A stretch of DNA of 64,000 bases from Auanema rhodensis (taxonomy: Eukaryota > Nematoda > Chromadorea > Rhabditida > Rhabditidae), in NCBI GenBank assembly GCA_964057225.1, contig OZ059895.1, positions 5,580,001 to 5,644,000 on the forward strand, given 5' to 3'. A model generated the notes under the pieces. It worked only from the letters and a program-made list of their open reading frames with translations. It had not been told where the DNA came from and searched no databases. The translations under genes were made by a program, and so were the position numbers. Positions 62,103-64,000 of the stretch are shown here, piece after piece (the stretch's first letter is position 1; the number at the start of each line of letters is the position of its first letter).

Positions 62103-62191
<89 letters not shown>
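62103..62191. repeat. (CT)n microsatellite
   Basis: About 88 bp of perfect CT; a second tract of about 49 bp follows at 62318-62366. Confidence 0.95.
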
Positions 62192-62197
<6 letters not shown>

Positions 62198-62313
62198 CTT
62201 CTTATTAATTTCTTTCTTTTGCGGATAGATGTTATGCCGTTTGTGCAGTTGATCCTTACTGCATGGTGTCATTCATAATATTTTATCATCAGGTTTCGTT
62301 GTATCGTATCTCC

Positions 62314-62373
<60 letters not shown>

Positions 62374-64000
62374 CATTTTTTGTCATCTTATTTCATTTCT
62401 ACTTATATCTATCTATATATATGTATCTCCAATATTTTATTTAATAACGTTATTCATAAGAAAATATTAAAATGACCAAGCAGTATAATACTAAGCTAAG
62501 CTTAGTTATTGCCTCCGGCAGTTACTGCTGTTTTTGTCCTTTTTTGGTCATAATGTGTTGATAATAATGACGACGAACGCTACGAAAATGATGGACAGAT
62601 GAAAAGCAAGAGACAACCTTAAATTAAAGTAGAATAAGTTAATATAATGATAATAAATAGAAGCTTGTAGTCATTATATTTATATAATATACTATATAAC
62701 ATACTGATAGCGTAGTTAAATTGTCTTAAATCATGTTATTACTAATTTTTTTTAAGTTTTAGTCGGCACTAATTCCAAAAACTCTAATTCGTTTTGAGAA
62801 AAAAAAAGAAAATATAAGACAAAACACCTTAACTATGCTATTTATGCAGATTATATATATATTAAAAAATGGCTGTGTAACCCTGTCTCATGCTCTTTCT
62901 CTCTACTTAACTTAATCCTCCCCCCCCCTATGCTCCCTTCAAGCAATAAATTCTTCATATTTAGATGAAGTACAAATAGTCATCTCTTATTCAATCTATT
63001 TTCTAGTATAATTATATCTTATACTAATTAATCTTAAGGTAAAATTATTATCAAATTTACTTTTCGTTATTCTTATAACACGTGTTACAACCTTTTCTCT
63101 CTTTTTCTACAAACATTTTTATAAAATTTAAGGTTTTATCTAATATGTATCAGATTTTCGTTGATCTCATATATACATGTTTTCATCTCTTTCTCTCTCT
63201 TTCTCTCTCTCCCTCTCTTCGTTCTGAATTATATTAGCCGTTAAGTTACAATTTCGAAGTTTTAACATTTTCGTACTGAACGGCTGTATTCTTCAACATT
63301 TTCCTCTCTTCACAATCTTTAACTCTCTTCTCTTTCCTTCTTTCATCTTGTAACTTCCTTTAGACTCTATCGTCTTGTATACAACTTATCTAGCTCTTCT
63401 CTCTCTCAATCTCTTCATTTGTTTCTCTCTTTCTCTCTTACTATTCCCATTATCTATCACTCTTTTTCCTATTCAGTTAACTTCTTCTTCATCCTACTTC
63501 CTTCTTCACCAATTCGTCTTTATACCAATCTACATCATCTAGTAAATCATTTACCAATATCTGATGACGTCCATAGATCTCATACGGATCACGTGAAAAT
63601 GTGAGAATCGTTCACAAAATCCCCATTCTTCAGAATATTCTTCCTGTGCCATTATTCGTTTTCTCAACCTACCCCTCTCTCTCTCTATCTCTCTCTCTCT
63701 GTCATCAGCTTACATTCCCATACAATTTTCTAAACATTACCTTCCTAATCACTGAAACTAGAGATCTCTTTTTGAACGTTTTGTGTTGCTTTATTCACTA
63801 TTCTCATCAATCTGCAAAATATTTTTCAATGAAACTTCTTCTTGTTTCTGATTTTCGTTCGTCGTTTTCGTGTGCATCATATAACTTTGATCTTTCAAAG
63901 CATCTTGTCTGACGATATGTCTTTAAGATCATACACGAACTTTATTCGTAAAAGGCTAATCCTTCAAGCATTTTTTCATTCAAATCATATCCATTAATCT

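Larger units (their letters stand above)
59429..64000. other. AT/CT-rich region, no supported gene
   Basis: Includes (AT)n at 60722-60761 and CT tracts at 60292-60316, 62103-62191, 62318-62366 and 63188-63216, plus a full TGACGTCA palindrome at 60799. A minus-strand frame at 61801-62076 (containing SISAWNLPGVYLFKLQL) is less repetitive than its surroundings but has no splice or family support. Confidence 0.55.

Overview
The window looks like nuclear DNA of a small-genome, AT-rich invertebrate. Genes are split by many tiny introns (about 45-60 nt, GTATGT/GTAAGT donors, TTTAG/TTTCAG acceptors). There are no bacterial-type operons or ribosome binding sites. Spacers and long introns are packed with (GA)n/(CT)n, (AT)n and other simple repeats. 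The splice style would suit a nematode or similar lineage, but the sequence alone does not fix the taxon.

Layout. 1-9.1 kb: simple repeats, no supported gene. 9.1-12.4 kb: a possible 32-residue minus-strand ORF, then an 11-exon plus-strand gene (10340-11765) for a 283-residue coiled-coil/basic protein I cannot name, then a short stretch of apparently decayed coding sequence. 12.4-13.65 kb: a long GA tract and a small GC-rich island. 13656-15665: an 11-exon plus-strand gene that appears to join a FLYWCH/WRKY-GCM1-like zinc-binding region to a retroviral-type integrase core whose third acidic residue seems lost; this looks like a host-domesticated integrase. 16656-25076: a 12-exon minus-strand gene for a three-finger C2H2 transcription factor (581 residues from the proposed start), with a 5.2 kb central region of Ser/Thr-rich exons and a 4.65 kb repeat-filled intron. 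25-44 kb: mostly repeat-rich non-coding DNA, with a few exon-like islands that may belong to one further plus-strand gene (39.2-43.5 kb). 44272-45436: an 8-exon gene for a compact Ulp1/C48-type cysteine protease. 45661-46017: a two-exon minus-strand gene for a small secreted protein. 46583-47919: a 1.34 kb relic of a Polinton/adintovirus-type element, with pieces of protein-primed DNA polymerase B and adenain-like protease, one intact 133-residue ORF, and a 42-bp inverted repeat at its ends. 48-64 kb: non-coding, pyrimidine-rich, with the longest CT microsatellite (about 167 bp) and one possible exon near 59.4 kb.

The genes do not form a pathway. The most notable content is three kinds of mobile-element-related machinery within 35 kb: a domesticated integrase fusion, a C48 protease and a deleted Polinton-like element. 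The polarity of GA versus CT repeats also switches near 42-43 kb. All exon models are hand-built from splice signals and reading frames, with no transcript evidence.
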